Counted from the first letter of the stretch, positions 36,901-46,754 are shown. The stretch: 64,000 bases of DNA from Chionoecetes opilio (GCA_016584305.1 JACEEZ010018929.1:1-64000), one strand, 5' to 3'. Numbers and translations: made by a program. The notes: generated by a model from the sequence alone, not told the origin.

Positions 36901-39363
36901 ACCTTCTATTGCCGGATTTCGGATTTTCCGGTAATTGCCCCCCCCCCGCCCCCCCGGACATATTTTGGCATAGCCGGACATATGTCTGAAATAGTCCAGG
37001 ACATTAAGGAAAGTACGGCATTCAAATTTCCCGTGCGGCGAGGTTCCCGGCCGTTAGTTTGGGGATGAAACTAATGACAACTAGGGGTCAGGGCGGATGG
37101 ACACAGCCGCTCAGGGTGAGAGGTCAAGAGTCATTGTCTTAAGTCATTGTATTGACGCCATTGTCTACACATCCTCCGCTTACACTCTGTTATTAATATT
37201 ACCAAGCTGGCCCCAGTGGTGCCACCAGGCCGCCCAAGCGACGTATAGCTGTCCTTAGTCACACCTCAGACTCTTTAGGGTCCCACTATACGATCACAAT
37301 ATTTCGATACCGCACTGTCGTGTCATAGAATATACTGTACTGTACTTTCTATTTCCATACTGTATTTTTTCCCCATGTTTCTATGTTTCAGTACACAACT
37401 GTACGTACAATGTCGGAAGTCGCCGGACTTTATCAGATAAAGTCCGTGAATGGCTACACCTCCCGGACTTTTGGTGTTCCCGGACCGGCCTACCCCCTAA
37501 TAGTCCGGAAAATGGAGGGTAGAATGTACATAATTTCTTAGATATGTATGTAAGTTTTCAAGGTTACGTGGAAATGGATTAATACTCCACAGGGTAAAGC
37601 TGCATAAACACTGCTCCAAGCTTATCTGAATGACATTACAGCAGCATACAGTACACTTACTGTACTTCATATCTACAAAGGTTGCAGTGTGCGGTCAGAC
37701 CTGTTTAAACCACACTGCCTCTACAAAGTTCGAGGTGCCTGAAAAATTCCAAGTCCAAAGGCAAGCGTTCATAGAGGGGATAACAGGGGTAGTGAAAAAC
37801 CTAAACTAACCTTGCGTATTAACTTCCTACTATAAAAAAAAGCGCTTGCCTTTGGACTTTGAATTTTTCAGGCACCTCAGATTTTGTAGAGGCAGTGTGG
37901 TATTAACAGGTCTGACTGCAACCTATTAAGATATGAAGTACAGTAAGTGTACTGTATACTGCTGTAATGTCATTCAGATAAGATTGGAGCACTGCTTATG
38001 TAGTTTAACCCTCCACAGTAAACTGAGCTAAAAAAAATATATATAGAAAATGTAAGTGGTAACGGCGGTAGCGACCGCACAGTTCTCGTCCATTATAACC
38101 GATATCCCGCGGTGTGTAGACCCAGGCTGAGCGTACCTGGAATTGTCGAAGATCGGAACTCTCGCCGCCGTCGGCGAGTGTTCCAATTTTTTTTATTACA
38201 GGACCCAATATATACATTTAATCAGGTTTTACCCGTGTTTCTGCATTCAGGGATGAAATACCAGCAATATCAGTTAGGCTAAGTTAGGTGCCAATGTCCA
38301 GGTTAGGTTAAAATTTCCACGTCGGCGAGAGTTCTCGGTTGATGTTTCGGCGAGAATTCCCATCAGCAACAGTTTCATAAACCAGGCTGAGACTGTTCTG
38401 CAGGCCTGCTCTGTGGCTGAGTCCAGTTAGGAGGTTAGAAGTGGCGTTAGATTCAACACAGAACTATCCTTGGTAAATCTTTACACTAGGACCGAAATTC
38501 CCTACACAATTGGGAGTGTGGTTTCTGTTCACCTCATTGGATTCTAAGAAACATTCTCTATGAGCTTCCCTCGCAAATCACTACTTTCGGAGATCTAAGA
38601 TGTTTTAATAGGAGGGAGTGTATATGAGATATGAAAATGAAACTAATCTAACCCCACCTTTTTACTCACTAGCCTAACCTAACCTAATCCCACTCTTTAC
38701 CCTCCTAACTAAAGCCAAATCTGCATTAAAAAGTGTCCGCAGCAAGGGAAGAACAGAGGCGATGCAGGTCACAAGAGGAAGAAGAGTGAGAGGCACGCCG
38801 CACGTAAACACTTGTCTCTCGCCTCCCTATAAACAACATGTCATTATCTCCAAAAGTAATGATTTGCGACGGAAACTCGTCATAGAGAGAATGTTTCCTA
38901 GAATCCAATAAGGTAAACAGAAACCATACTCACAATTGTGTAGGGAATTTCGGTCCTAGTGTAAAGTAATACCCTATCCTTAACTGTTTTGCCGTTTGGA
39001 GGCATAGTTTGGAGAGGAGGGTAGGGAGTCGGCATTGTGTCTCAGAGCGATGGAGAATTATTATTTAGAATTACCAATAAGACAAGTAAGGGTCTCCAAT
39101 CAGTGGCTCACTCACTTGTTGTTCAGAATTCGGTTTTGCCGCTCGATGATTTCTTTGAGTTGCGCAACACTCTTCTTGGAGGGATTGCCTATATAGCCTT
39201 CCTTTAGCTTGGGGTCTCTGATATATACATCGTCCCCTTTGTCCGGCAGAGTCTTCCAGGTGCGGTTGACCAGCTTAAACACCGGCGGGGGGTCCTCCAT
39301 CTCCTTAGTTGTTGTTGTTGTTGTTGAAGGGCAGTTAGTGGCTGCCGCTGAAGAAACGTTCAT
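27975..39363 (-). CDS. POLR2M: POLR2M/GRINL1A (Gdown1)-like RNA polymerase II-associated subunit, six coding exons
   Basis: Exons: 39363-39116, 32689-32550, 30446-30293, 29770-29597, 29101-28972 and 28154-27975 (TAA stop 27977-27975). All borders are GT-AG, phases agree at every join, and the total of 1026 bp gives 341 aa, close to the vertebrate length. The exon 1-2 join gives SVAQLKEIIERQNRILNNKF, then LSSKLKDKGEKL, which parallels the conserved N-terminal 'LxExLxRQxxLLxNxKFIxxLPDKG' region of GRINL1A. Exon 3 has a D/E run (DSDDDDDDAQED); exon 5 has LEREFLIKEK; the acidic tail is LSDLDVAFDDE, as in the acidic end of the family. Gdown1 binds Pol II and restrains initiation until Mediator relieves it; that role is inferred from the family. 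Introns 1 and 2 (6.4 and 2.1 kb) are filled by retroelements. Identity is by motif reading only. Confidence 0.72.
30672..32508 (+). pseudogene. LINE family L2 ((AAG)n-tailed), reverse transcriptase region, in intron 2 of POLR2M-like gene
   Basis: Plus-strand segments give EEQSGFRKGRGGMENIK, then (after a shift) DIEKAYDTVNR, GVRQGCVMSPTLFNLYLEEL and the catalytic box LGCLAYADDVVLMAESKDEM (YADD). Next come WDLKFSERKCKVMEFN, NKYEVGRSLWKGVAVPHCLY, and a C-terminal CxC...H...C zinc-knuckle-like block (CSCRVGEKETVEHVIVEC). The tail is an (AAG)n run at 32488-32508. Several frameshifts, near 30830, 31360 and 31700, break the frame. The insertion is antisense to the host gene. A fragment of the same family lies at 49023-49175. 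Clade not assigned. Confidence 0.85.
32883..33923. mobile_element. Fold-back Tc1-like element: two 478-bp inverted arms around an 85-bp loop
   Basis: The left arm 32883-33360 and right arm 33446-33923 are reverse complements with no length difference and only about one visible mismatch (GCCGTGACACC against GCCGCGACACC). TA flanks both ends (32881-32882 and 33924-33925). Each arm begins with the terminus CACAGCGCGCCAAAGC and encodes the start of a Tc1/mariner transposase: SGKKDLTKEQIIVSVSLHKA, then VEEISRIVDVTRKYVHKWVE, a helix-turn-helix. The loop encodes the next transposase words (NVMKRQVDAHPQLRARKK). The element is therefore a 5' half duplicated head-on. It lies in intron 1 of the POLR2M-like gene. 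Confidence 0.9.
33153..33338 (+). pseudogene. Tc1-like transposase N-terminal HTH, left arm (mirror copy 33653-33468, minus)
   Basis: Sixty-one codons starting at an ATG give a Tc1-type paired-like helix-turn-helix (LTKEQIIVSVSLHKAERPVE, then EISRIVDVTRKYVHKWVE). A frameshift after this point makes the frame end at RDTRTL. The mirror arm encodes the identical peptide on the opposite strand. The catalytic DDE region is absent from both. Confidence 0.75.
33973..35140 (+). pseudogene. LINE family L1 (GATT-tailed), copy C, in intron 1 of POLR2M-like gene
   Basis: The frame begins at VERRCEFRQGMLAAYVDLKK and continues through AFDSMHRESLWDLLRLRRIP, NTGVRQGCVLAPSLFNTCMD and LVFADDAVIFAES. A TAG follows KPLGL (34412-34414) and a TGA follows SDLKR near 34739, so it is inactive. 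The C-terminal part ends AYAPND, followed by GATTGATGATTGATT. A 13-bp duplication AATGTAGGTTTTG is present at 33952-33964 and 35142-35154, with 8 extra bases at the 5' junction. It lies 28 bp from the Tc1 fold-back element. Confidence 0.88.
35155..36720. other. Intronic sequence without assigned feature
   Basis: This part of intron 1 of the POLR2M-like gene shows no domain-bearing ORF. It includes the low-complexity ACAAGTAAG region given separately. Confidence 0.4.
36018..36178. repeat. Degenerate (ACAAGTAAG)n low-complexity tract
   Basis: Irregular repetition of AAGACAAGTAAG/AAGACAAGCA words. Confidence 0.7.
36881..37526. mobile_element. pogo/Tigger-type derivative, TA-flanked
   Basis: The left end CACTCTACTCCATTTTCCGG is mirrored by CCGGAAAATGGAGGGTAGAA, then TG at 37526. 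TA on both sides (36879-36880, 37527-37528). CCGGACAT words recur inside. No ORF remains. Terminus style and TA duplication fit pogo/Tigger elements. Confidence 0.65.
37593..38010. mobile_element. Fold-back TIR element with GGTA/GGTT ends, arms about 165 bp
   Basis: The left end GGTAAAGCTGCATAAACACT is mirrored by GCTTATGTAGTTTAACC at 38010, and the similarity continues about 165 bp inward (for example TTTTTCAGGCACCTC against GAGGTGCCTGAAAAA) around a loop of about 85 bp. An exact 8-bp duplication CTCCACAG flanks it (37585-37592, 38011-38018). Confidence 0.8.
38472..38973. mobile_element. TIR element with GGTA ends, arms about 115 bp
   Basis: The left end GGTAAATCTTTACACTAGG is mirrored by CCTAGTGTAAAGTAATACC at 38973, with inner identity (CCGAAATTCCCTACACAATT against its complement). 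An exact 8-bp duplication CTATCCTT flanks it (38464-38471, 38974-38981). A short CCTAA tract lies inside at about 38669-38684. It lies in intron 1 of the POLR2M-like gene, within 150 bp of exon 1. Confidence 0.8.
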
Positions 39364-40719
39364 CGTGTTTGTTGTTGTTTTGGCGAGATGGTCTTGGTCT
39401 GAGTCTCGATCCCGGTCTTGACAGGTTTGTGGTGCATGAACACTACTGTATTTGAAAAGAAAAAAGTGAATTGAATAATTCTATTGAAGTAAATTACATC
39501 AAAGGAGAAGGGAGGTTCGTGCCGTTGTCGGGCTAAAAATATCACACCTCACAAAATAGGGGTCGGTACCTTATTCACCCTTCGTTTTCTCTTTCTCATA
39601 GCATAAATGGAGTTCGACATGGGTCAAAACAGGAGCACTAGTCTCTCATGTTGATATTTCAGTGAGTGAACAGTAGTTATCTGAGCAAATAACGTGGAAT
39701 AATGAGTGAGATGAGATATATCAACATGAGACTATGTAATGCCAGAATGTTGTAACATTCTTTCTCGCTCCTCTCCTTCCTTTTTTCTCCCCCCCCTCTC
39801 CCTTTCCCCCTCTCCCTTCTCTCTATAATGCTAGAATTACATATAATGTCCCGAGATACATTGTCCCATAAAGTATAGTGAAATGTCTTAATAACAATTT
39901 ATCTCTTTATTCTAGGCTAAGTGAACATAGGTACAGTTGTTTAGGTGAGGAATTATATTTTTTATACCAGTTCTATCATATTCTTTCTTTCTTTCTTTCC
40001 CATCGTTCTCCCCCCTCCCCCGTACAAGACCAACTAGAGCCACTTATTTCTGTGGATCTTTAACTTCGCGGAGGGGAGTGTTATCATAGAAACACATATC
40101 CCTGAATTCCACTAACACCATTACTATATTGACCGACCCCCTTAAATTCTTAGGATACTTGAGAGGTCAGAATACAGACACTGTCTGTCTACAGGCAGAC
40201 AGACACAGACAGTAAGATCGCTAAAATTACCACGCATTTCCCGTCCTTAAAAATCTCGAAAGCATATCACGCGTGGGAAACTCAGGCGAATATGTAAGTG
40301 GGCTTCGGATTAATAACAAGAATTAAAATTATCTTTCCAGTCAAATTTTTCTCATCAAATTGAAAGACATTATTACCCTATCACTCAGAAGTTATCCCTT
40401 GTTCCCACATCCCATCCCAGGCGTTAAACGTTCGATAACCAGGTTATTTAAGTCAATCAGATAACGTCCGAACGCGTCCCTCCTTTCCCGCTGGTATGTT
40501 CAATCTTTCTGTTTTAGACCACGAGATCATTCTTTCCCTCACTGCTGTTAAGGTAATGTAACGCGGGAAAAAGGGTTAATACTTTTGACTCATGATTGAC
40601 GAAGAGTTTACGTTGAGTGGGGGTGGGTATAGTAATATATAAATGTCGAGTAATTAAATGCGTCATTTTCCTTCACTCCTCAGTTCTGAATCACTATATA
40701 TAAATATATTTTGACATGT

Positions 40720-41480
40720 TTTGTGCCGACGGTAGCTGGTGACGTCAGCGGGCCAGACGAGAAGGAAGGCAGGTAGCCATATTAGTTGTCTTTCGGTCCA
40801 CGTGTAAGCTGTGGTAAGACGTGTGGGGAGGTGAGGCTATCAACCCTTTATAAGGTATGTTGGGGGGAAATGTGTTGGTGGGGATGTAGAGGAGATTAAT
40901 TATTTATCTGTGATAGAATGAAAGCTAATGGAATGTGTTATTCATAGGGTTTCAAGGTAGCAGTGGGAAGCTGGCGGTGGGAAGCCGGCGGGGTGAGCGG
41001 CGGTGAGCAGTGGGAACAGCTGTGAATGACCGTGGATACACCAGGATACAGCTAAGGCTTTGTTTCATAGCTGGAGTGTGTGGGTATTGATACTTTACTC
41101 AGAGAATCAGTGTGACGGGCAATTTACACAGAGAATCAGTGTGACGGGACATTTACTCAGTGATTTAGGGTGAAGGAGTTATAGGGTTACGTTTTGATCA
41201 CGAGCTGAGAGTCGCGTCGTGTCCATGTTATTAGCATTAAGTATGTATTTATGTTAAGACATTAGGTTAAGACATTAGGTTAAGACATTAAGTTAAGACA
41301 TTAAGTTAAGACATTATGTTAAGACATTAGGTTAAGAAGGAGTTGGGAAGTAATTACTGGTGAATCAGTAAAGTGTCAATATATTAAGATTCTGATAAAG
41401 AGTTGTTATTCAGACCCATTTTAGTACTTACATATTTTCTTAATCTTATATTTTTTTCCCCCACTTATTGTGGGTGGTGG
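40720..41480 (+). mobile_element. Possible LTR plus primer-binding site of a retrotransposon
   Basis: TGGTGGCAGCG at 41474-41484 complements the 3' end (CGCTGCCACCA) of a tRNA-Leu and is a plausible minus-strand primer site. The preceding about 750 bp would be an LTR: it has a TATA-like CTTTATAAGG near 40850 and a 13-bp tandem array. I could not find the matching 3' LTR, gag or pol, and the 5' border (TG) is not fixed. Confidence 0.3.
41253..41336. repeat. 13-bp tandem repeat (GTTAAGACATTAG)n
   Basis: Six to seven units of GTTAAGACATTAG/A differing only at the last base. Confidence 0.9.
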
Positions 41481-41489
41481 CAGCGTAAT

Positions 41490-42600
41490 AGCCAGGATTG
41501 TGGAGCCCTTCCAGTTAACGTCAAAGCTATAAAGCTATAAAGCGGGGGCGCCACAGTAAGGCGTCCGTATTTTCCCCTCCACTTTTCCCCTTCATGTTGG
41601 TTATATATATTTGGAGTAATTGCACATACTCAAACGGCTATTCATCAATGAGTAGACCACGCATCACATCATTACAGTGTTAATTGAGACGATTATTCTT
41701 TCTCTCGCTGCTGTTAAGGCAATACTACGAGCAACTCACCCCCTTTGAGATGAAGGCCACATGGTCCCTTCACGCAACCACACATGACTCCCACACTCCC
41801 TTCCCCTTTCATAATTAGTCAGGCTGTTATGATCATTTTGTGTTGTTAGGTAAGTGGAAAGGAAAGGAAAAAAAACACCACTGTAAGAGAAATAAGATCT
41901 CATAGTGTGCTGGAAAGAACCGTTGGAGTGTCCTTCAGTTGACTTCCAAGAGAAAAATCAGAAATAATTCGTGACACGGTGTGGTGTTCATTCATGGAAA
42001 ATTCTTCTTGGAAAATGACATTGAAACTTTTATAGTGATCGGAAGAATAAGTCTTATCCACAGTGTCTGCGTAGAGTCAGAGAATCAAGCATTGATCTCC
42101 ACATGTGTCAGTCTTAAACCCAGTTATCTTCAGATGATATTTCCTACTAGTATTTGCCAAATGTTACATTAGTTCATAGTGAAATCTCCCATTGAGAGGT
42201 GTGCTTATCAATATTAAAGCTGTATTCATATGACTGAATAGATAGTTTTGTTCAACCCAAGGTGACATACACGGGGTGTTGCGGAAATACTTATTCACAG
42301 ACCTGCCAAAGTAATTCAGTGTTAACTCGGTATCATATTCATATGAAAACCATCATATCCACGTAACTACCTTGATTTTTTAAACATTAACATTTTGTTT
42401 AAGAGTTAGACCATAAATCTAAATCTTGAACTGGTGGCAGCTACTTATAATTTATATTATCCATCTTTTTATTGATGCAACGTGGATGGGTTTCCGTTTG
42501 AGGAGTAAAGTAAAAGAAATTAATACCCATTCAAAAATCTTCGCATCACAACTAGTTCCTGTTTTGACCCATGTTTCCTGTTATAGGTGTCTTGCACTGA
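41490..42600. other. Unassigned noncoding region
   Basis: A/T-rich unique-looking sequence inside the inverted-repeat-bounded segment. No coding signal. Confidence 0.4.
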
Positions 42601-42611
42601 CGTCACGATCT

Positions 42612-42955
42612 AAGTAAATAACATCATGAAATCTGGTAATTTTTCCTGATTGATGAGGTTATTTATTTAGTTAACGCTAATTTATACATGGTTCTAATTT
42701 AATTATCAGAAAACGAAATATATCAATGGAAAGCTAATGAAATTCCGCTTCTATTGATATTCTCCATGTAAAATGTTTTCGAGCAAAATATTAAATGGGA
42801 GCTGGAGTTGGTAAATATCAAGTTCATGCATATTTCTTGAGAGTCTCATAAGGGCCTTTCTTTAGTGTGTTTTACGGTTCTTTATTTGATAATATTATAG
42901 AACAAGCATTTCTGAAGACAACAGTATATCTTTTATACTGATAAACATATATTTG
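42612..42955. mobile_element. Single arm of the 12-kb palindromic fold-back family
   Basis: Matches the right arm of 12005-12761 in order: TTATTTAGTTAACGCTAATT, ATCAGAAAACGAAATATA, AATGGAAAGCTAATGAAATT, GTGTTTTACGGTTCTTTATT, TTGATAATATTATAGAACAA. The opposite arm is missing. It is flanked by an inverted pair AGGTGTCTTGCACTGACGTC (42587) and GACGTCAGTGCAAGCAAGAC (43063), suggesting it lies inside another small TIR element of about 42585-43085. Confidence 0.65.
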
Positions 42956-43651
42956 GTAGGGGAAAAGTACCACAAGCTGGCAAACACGGGCGGCAAGTGG
43001 AGTTTGTTGGTCCTCCAGCTCGCTCCGACGGGCGGCATCTGGCTTGAAGCTGCTAGATCGTGACGTCAGTGCAAGCAAGACATCTATAGCACTCTTCAAA
43101 CAGCATTTATGATAGTGTTCTTGTTTTAACCCTCTCTTTCTCATAGCATAAAGGCTGTTTGAAGAGCGCTATAACAGGAAACATGGGTCAAAACAAGAAC
43201 ACTAGTCTCTCATGTTGATATGTCTCATCTCACTCATTATTCCACGTTATTTGCTCAAATAACTACTGTTTACTCACTGAAATGGTAAATCTAACCTTTC
43301 TTTTCTTTTTCTCATAGCATAAATGCTGTTTGAAGAGTGTTATAACAGGAAACATGAGTCAAAACAGAAACTAGTCTCTCATGTTGATATATCTCATCTC
43401 AGTCATTATTCCACGTTATTTGCTCAGATAACTACTGTTCATTCACTGAAATATCAACATGAGAGACGAGTGTTCCTGTTTTGACCCATGTCGAACTCCA
43501 TTTATGCTATGAGAAAGAGAAAAGGAAGGGTGAATAAAGGTACCGACCCCTATTTTGAAGTGACATTTTTAGCCCGACAACGTCCCAACCCCTATACAAA
43601 GCAAGGTGAAAATTAGAGATATATCCTGTGACTAGATCTACCACATATCTA

Positions 43652-43752
43652 CCGTAGATAACACTAAAGTCACCAGAACAACGTTTTTTTCGATTTACAG
43701 ATGCCTGGTGTCGTTAATACTTACATTTATACATCCATGATTTCAGGAAAGT
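43652..43752 (-). mobile_element. CCGTAG-family element, end fragment
   Basis: It is the reverse complement of the right end of 51722-52831 (CCGTAGATAACACTAAAGTC, then ACAGATGCCTGGTGTCGTTA-like words, ending ATCCATGATTTCAGGAAAGT). It stops where a second copy starts at 43755. Confidence 0.65.
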
Positions 43753-44251
43753 TACCGTAGATAACACTTTAGTCGCCACCTGCCCGAACATCGCCAGGCG
43801 CCATATATTACGAATTATAGCATTACTACCGATTTGTATATGCCACTGAAGATGATACACAGTAGTTTATATCATGAATGTATAACACTGGTCGACACCA
43901 AAAATGGTTCTGAGTTCATTGTGTGTGGGTTGGAAAGCATTTTTGCTGCTGATTTAAAAAATGGCATTGCTTTTTCTCTAGCACGTATAGTTTTTGAAAT
44001 ATCGGCATTTTAAAATTTTAATAGCTATTATAATTATATACGTATATATAATTATATAATTAATCGAAACAATCCCCCTACGTTAATATATATTACTCGT
44101 AATTAAATTCTGGTGGTGCCTGCGGCTTTATTAGGACCTAATGTACATATCTGGCAAAAAATATACTTAAATTATGTTCCAAATATATCCGAAAATGTGC
44201 CACATCTTGGAAATATCCGAAAATATGCCAAATCACAGTAAATTTTGACTT

Positions 44252-44266
44252 TAATATATATATATA

Positions 44267-44317
<51 letters not shown>

Positions 44318-44366
44318 TATATATATATCTGTATATTATATATATTAGATTATATATTTTATATAT
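44252..44366. repeat. (TA)n microsatellite
   Basis: An interrupted TA tract between the left end of the element and its gene. Confidence 0.95.
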
Positions 44367-44592
44367 ATCTGTATTTTGAAACACAATTTCGAGATTTTTT
44401 TGAGAGAAAGATGCGCTAGTTCGAAGAACATCAGATCTAGACTGTTCTTCAGAAGAACAGTAAAGATCTCAAATTGGTATTAAATATACATATGATCAAA
44501 ACTTTTACCTAACACACAAAAGTACTCACCCTGCTCCATAGTACATCAGAAGGCTTCTGTAGTTTGCTCTTTCGTTTGTAGGAGCAGCTACT

Positions 44593-46225
44593 TCACGTTG
44601 TAGCGTCCCAGCAATAGTCCCCTATCATGTTGGGGAAACTGAATCGTCCTTGGTATCGGGTTTCCATGGTGGCAATGTCCCGGTGGGAAACGTTCCCTCT
44701 GCTCATCACTGACGTGCCAAGATTCGTTGGGAAGAAATCAAGATGTGAATGGAAAAAGTGGATTTTGAGTGACATCCGAGCCCCAAGCGCAGGGTAACTC
44801 TTCAACATGTCATTTACAGTTCCTCATAATTCGATGCTCGAACTTACCTAGGTAGTTCTTTATAACAGCCAAAAGCTCTTCCAAGCAGCTTTTTCCAGGG
44901 CAGTTAGGCTCTTTACAAAGTCATCATCATTGAGTAGTTGATGAATTTGAGGGCCATTGAAAACACCTGCTTTGGCTTCAGATACAGTGCGTTCAAACTT
45001 TGCTAACAAATACTGAAAGCCAGCACCATTTTGATCCATGGCCTTCACAAAATTTTTCATTAACCAAGTTTCAGATGCAATGGAGGTAAGTACCCCTTTT
45101 CACTGTCAACAAGAGGTTTGTACATACAGTTGAACCTGCAGGTGAGTCTTTCGGTCGTGCTGGCCTTTCCTTTTGTTTGTAATTTTTTGCTATCCGCTCT
45201 AGAGTCCCACAAACAAAGAAAACACATGTGCTTAGTGTAACCTAACTGGAGTCCTAGAAGCAAGGAGATTACCTTCAGGTCCCCACACAGATTCCACTGA
45301 TGTTCTTCATATTTAACAGCAGATAACAAAGTCTTCATAGTTTCATAAGTTTCACTCATTTCATGGCCATGCGCAATTGGAACACTCGGAAGCTTATTTC
45401 CTTTATGCAGAAGAACGGCCTTTAGCGTGTTTTTTCCTGAATCTACGAACAGCCGCCATCACTCTTATCATAAGTGTGAGACTCACAAAGTTGTTCCATG
45501 AGTGTGTCAACATCAAACCCAGTAACAGAGCTTGTGTTCCATCTTGAAGAAGCTTGAAAGTTCTTTATGTCTACGACGAAAACGTGGTGATGAGAATCCT
45601 TCTTGTAGCAAATTCCATTCCTTGAGACGAGATCCAAGGACTTCACTTTTCTCCTTGGGTAGATCTAGGTCCCTAGCAAGGTCATGTAGCATTTCCTGAC
45701 TGATGAATTTGGGCTCTCTGTTGTCTGCCATTTCTTGAAAGTCTGTATCCATGGGATTACCCTCCTCGTTCGAATCTGATTCACTTATAGCACTTGCAAT
45801 TGGAACATTTGGAACTGGGAGATCAGGACCATGTGGCACAGGCCTGATGGCCCGAAGGTACGTCAGGATACCTGATTTCAACTCGCGTTTTTACTGAATA
45901 TCCTTTGATGTTAGTGAGGCAGAAGTAGCAGTCAGTACTGTGATCCTTTTGTTCACGCCAAACCATTGGGATGCCGAATGCCATGCCTGATGGCCGTTGC
46001 CACGCATCCATTCATTCAAGTGTTCACACAGGGGTTGCATGCTACGTGAGGGGCCCACTTCTTATCTTGATCACCTATACGGCACTTGAAGTAATGCAGA
46101 TAAGCTGCTTTAACATTCTTTGTAAGAGGTTTCTTCAGACTGTCAGGGGTAAAAATTCCACATATGTAACAAAAACTGTCCGATGCATTCACACAGTTAC
46201 GGCGCTCCATCACAGCCCGGTACAA
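44593..46225 (-). pseudogene. Decayed multi-copy protein of a transposon-like family (Cys/His N-terminus, RNase H-like blocks)
   Basis: Minus-strand segments in order: a Cys/His-rich start (SFCYICGIFTPDSLKKPL, then KWAPHVACNPC; 46225-46016); PMVWREQKDHSTDCYFCLTN (46011-45823); IRPVPHGPDLPVPNVP plus an acidic spacer (45881-45513); GKNTLKAVLLHKGNKLPS (about 45430, read through a stop); WNLCGDLKVISLLLGLQLGY and HMCFLCLWDSRADSK (45359-45060); YLPPLHLKLG, LMKNFVKAMDQNGAGFQYL (about 45065); and MSLKIHFFHSHLDFFP with METRYQGRFSF (44808-44593). At least four frameshifts or stops break it. I recall this block order from large uncharacterised multi-copy protein families in arthropod and other invertebrate genomes. 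The 'LKAVLLH...CGDLK' pattern suggests an RNase H-like fold, but I cannot assign catalytic residues. Confidence 0.7.
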
Positions 46226-46754
46226 GGTACTATATGCGGTAAACCAACTAAAATTAGGACTCCACTAAATCAAACACATCATATCTGCAAAGAAAAATAA
46301 AATGCTTAAACATATGTCAATAGCTGTATGATCAGTAGGTAAAAATGTACTACACAGCCTGCTAACCCCTCGCCAATACGCAGCGCGCACACCCTCCCCT
46401 GATCACTGTACAAGCATAGTGACTCAAAAAACACTGCACTGCCTAAATAGGCTTTAGAAAGAAAAGATTAAGAGTTTAAAATGAAAACATTGGTGAAACC
46501 TATTTCTGCTGATTTTACCCATATTTTTTCATGAATTGCGTGATAAGAGTTAATTGAACATCAGATTCGAGTTCAGCAGGGTCGATTTACCTATAATCAG
46601 CTTCATTTAGTCCAGAACCATATCTTCGATTTTTTTTTGTCGACCAGTGTAATCTATCCTGTTTCAGCGTTGTTTTATGCTTTGTATCTGCAAGTATATA
46701 CGGTTTCAAATTTCACTAAGTTTTTTTTCTTCGGGCGACGACGACGGCGGGAGG

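Larger units (their letters stand above)
36720..38340. repeat. TTAGG-bearing dispersed repeat, copy 2
   Basis: Shares ordered blocks with 20020-21290 (TATGTCTGTATGCGCTATTA, AAGGTTACGTGGAAATGG, AACGGCGGTAGCGACCGCAC, CTCGTCCATTATAACCGAT). It carries short CCTAACCTCCTAA tracts, and the GGTTAGGTTAAAATTTCCAC tract near 38300. It is interrupted by elements 36881-37526 and 37593-38010, neither present in copy 1. Confidence 0.55.
39523..43582. repeat. Segment bounded by 210-bp inverted repeats, upstream of POLR2M-like exon 1
   Basis: The left arm 39523-39732 (CGTTGTCGGGCTAAAAAT, ATAGGGGTCGGTACC, GAGTTCGACATGGGTCAAAA) is closely matched in reverse by 43372-43582. Further inverted and direct copies of the CTCATAGCATAAA...CATGTTGATAT block occur at 43130-43370. 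It may be one 4.06-kb TIR element or two opposed copies of a smaller repeat. No target duplication was clear. The left arm starts only about 160 bp upstream of the POLR2M-like ATG, so it may overlap that promoter. Confidence 0.6.
43886..46649 (-). mobile_element. TIR DNA transposon with TAA target duplication carrying a cysteine-rich transposase-like gene
   Basis: Termini are CACTGGTCGACACC at 43886 and its inverted match TTGTCGACCAGTG at 46649; GGTTCT(G) follows in both ends. TAA flanks both sides (43883-43885, 46650-46652). The homologous sequence at 51841-51860 (TGTATAATCTACCCTG) is the same site without the element, which shows directly that only TAA was duplicated. The interior holds one decayed minus-strand gene (44593-46225). 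A 3-bp TAA duplication resembles PIF/Harbinger, but the protein does not look like a Harbinger transposase. Confidence 0.8.
43755..46754 (+). mobile_element. CCGTAG-family element, left part, split by the TAA-flanked element
   Basis: From TA|CCGTAGATAACACTTTAG it follows 51722-51965 closely (GCCACTGAAGATGATACACA, GTAGTTTATATCATGA), is interrupted at 43886-46649, and resumes TAATCTATCCTGTTTCAGCG up to GACGACGACGGCGGGAGGAC near 46754. There it joins the hAT MITE fragment and lacks its right end. Confidence 0.65.
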
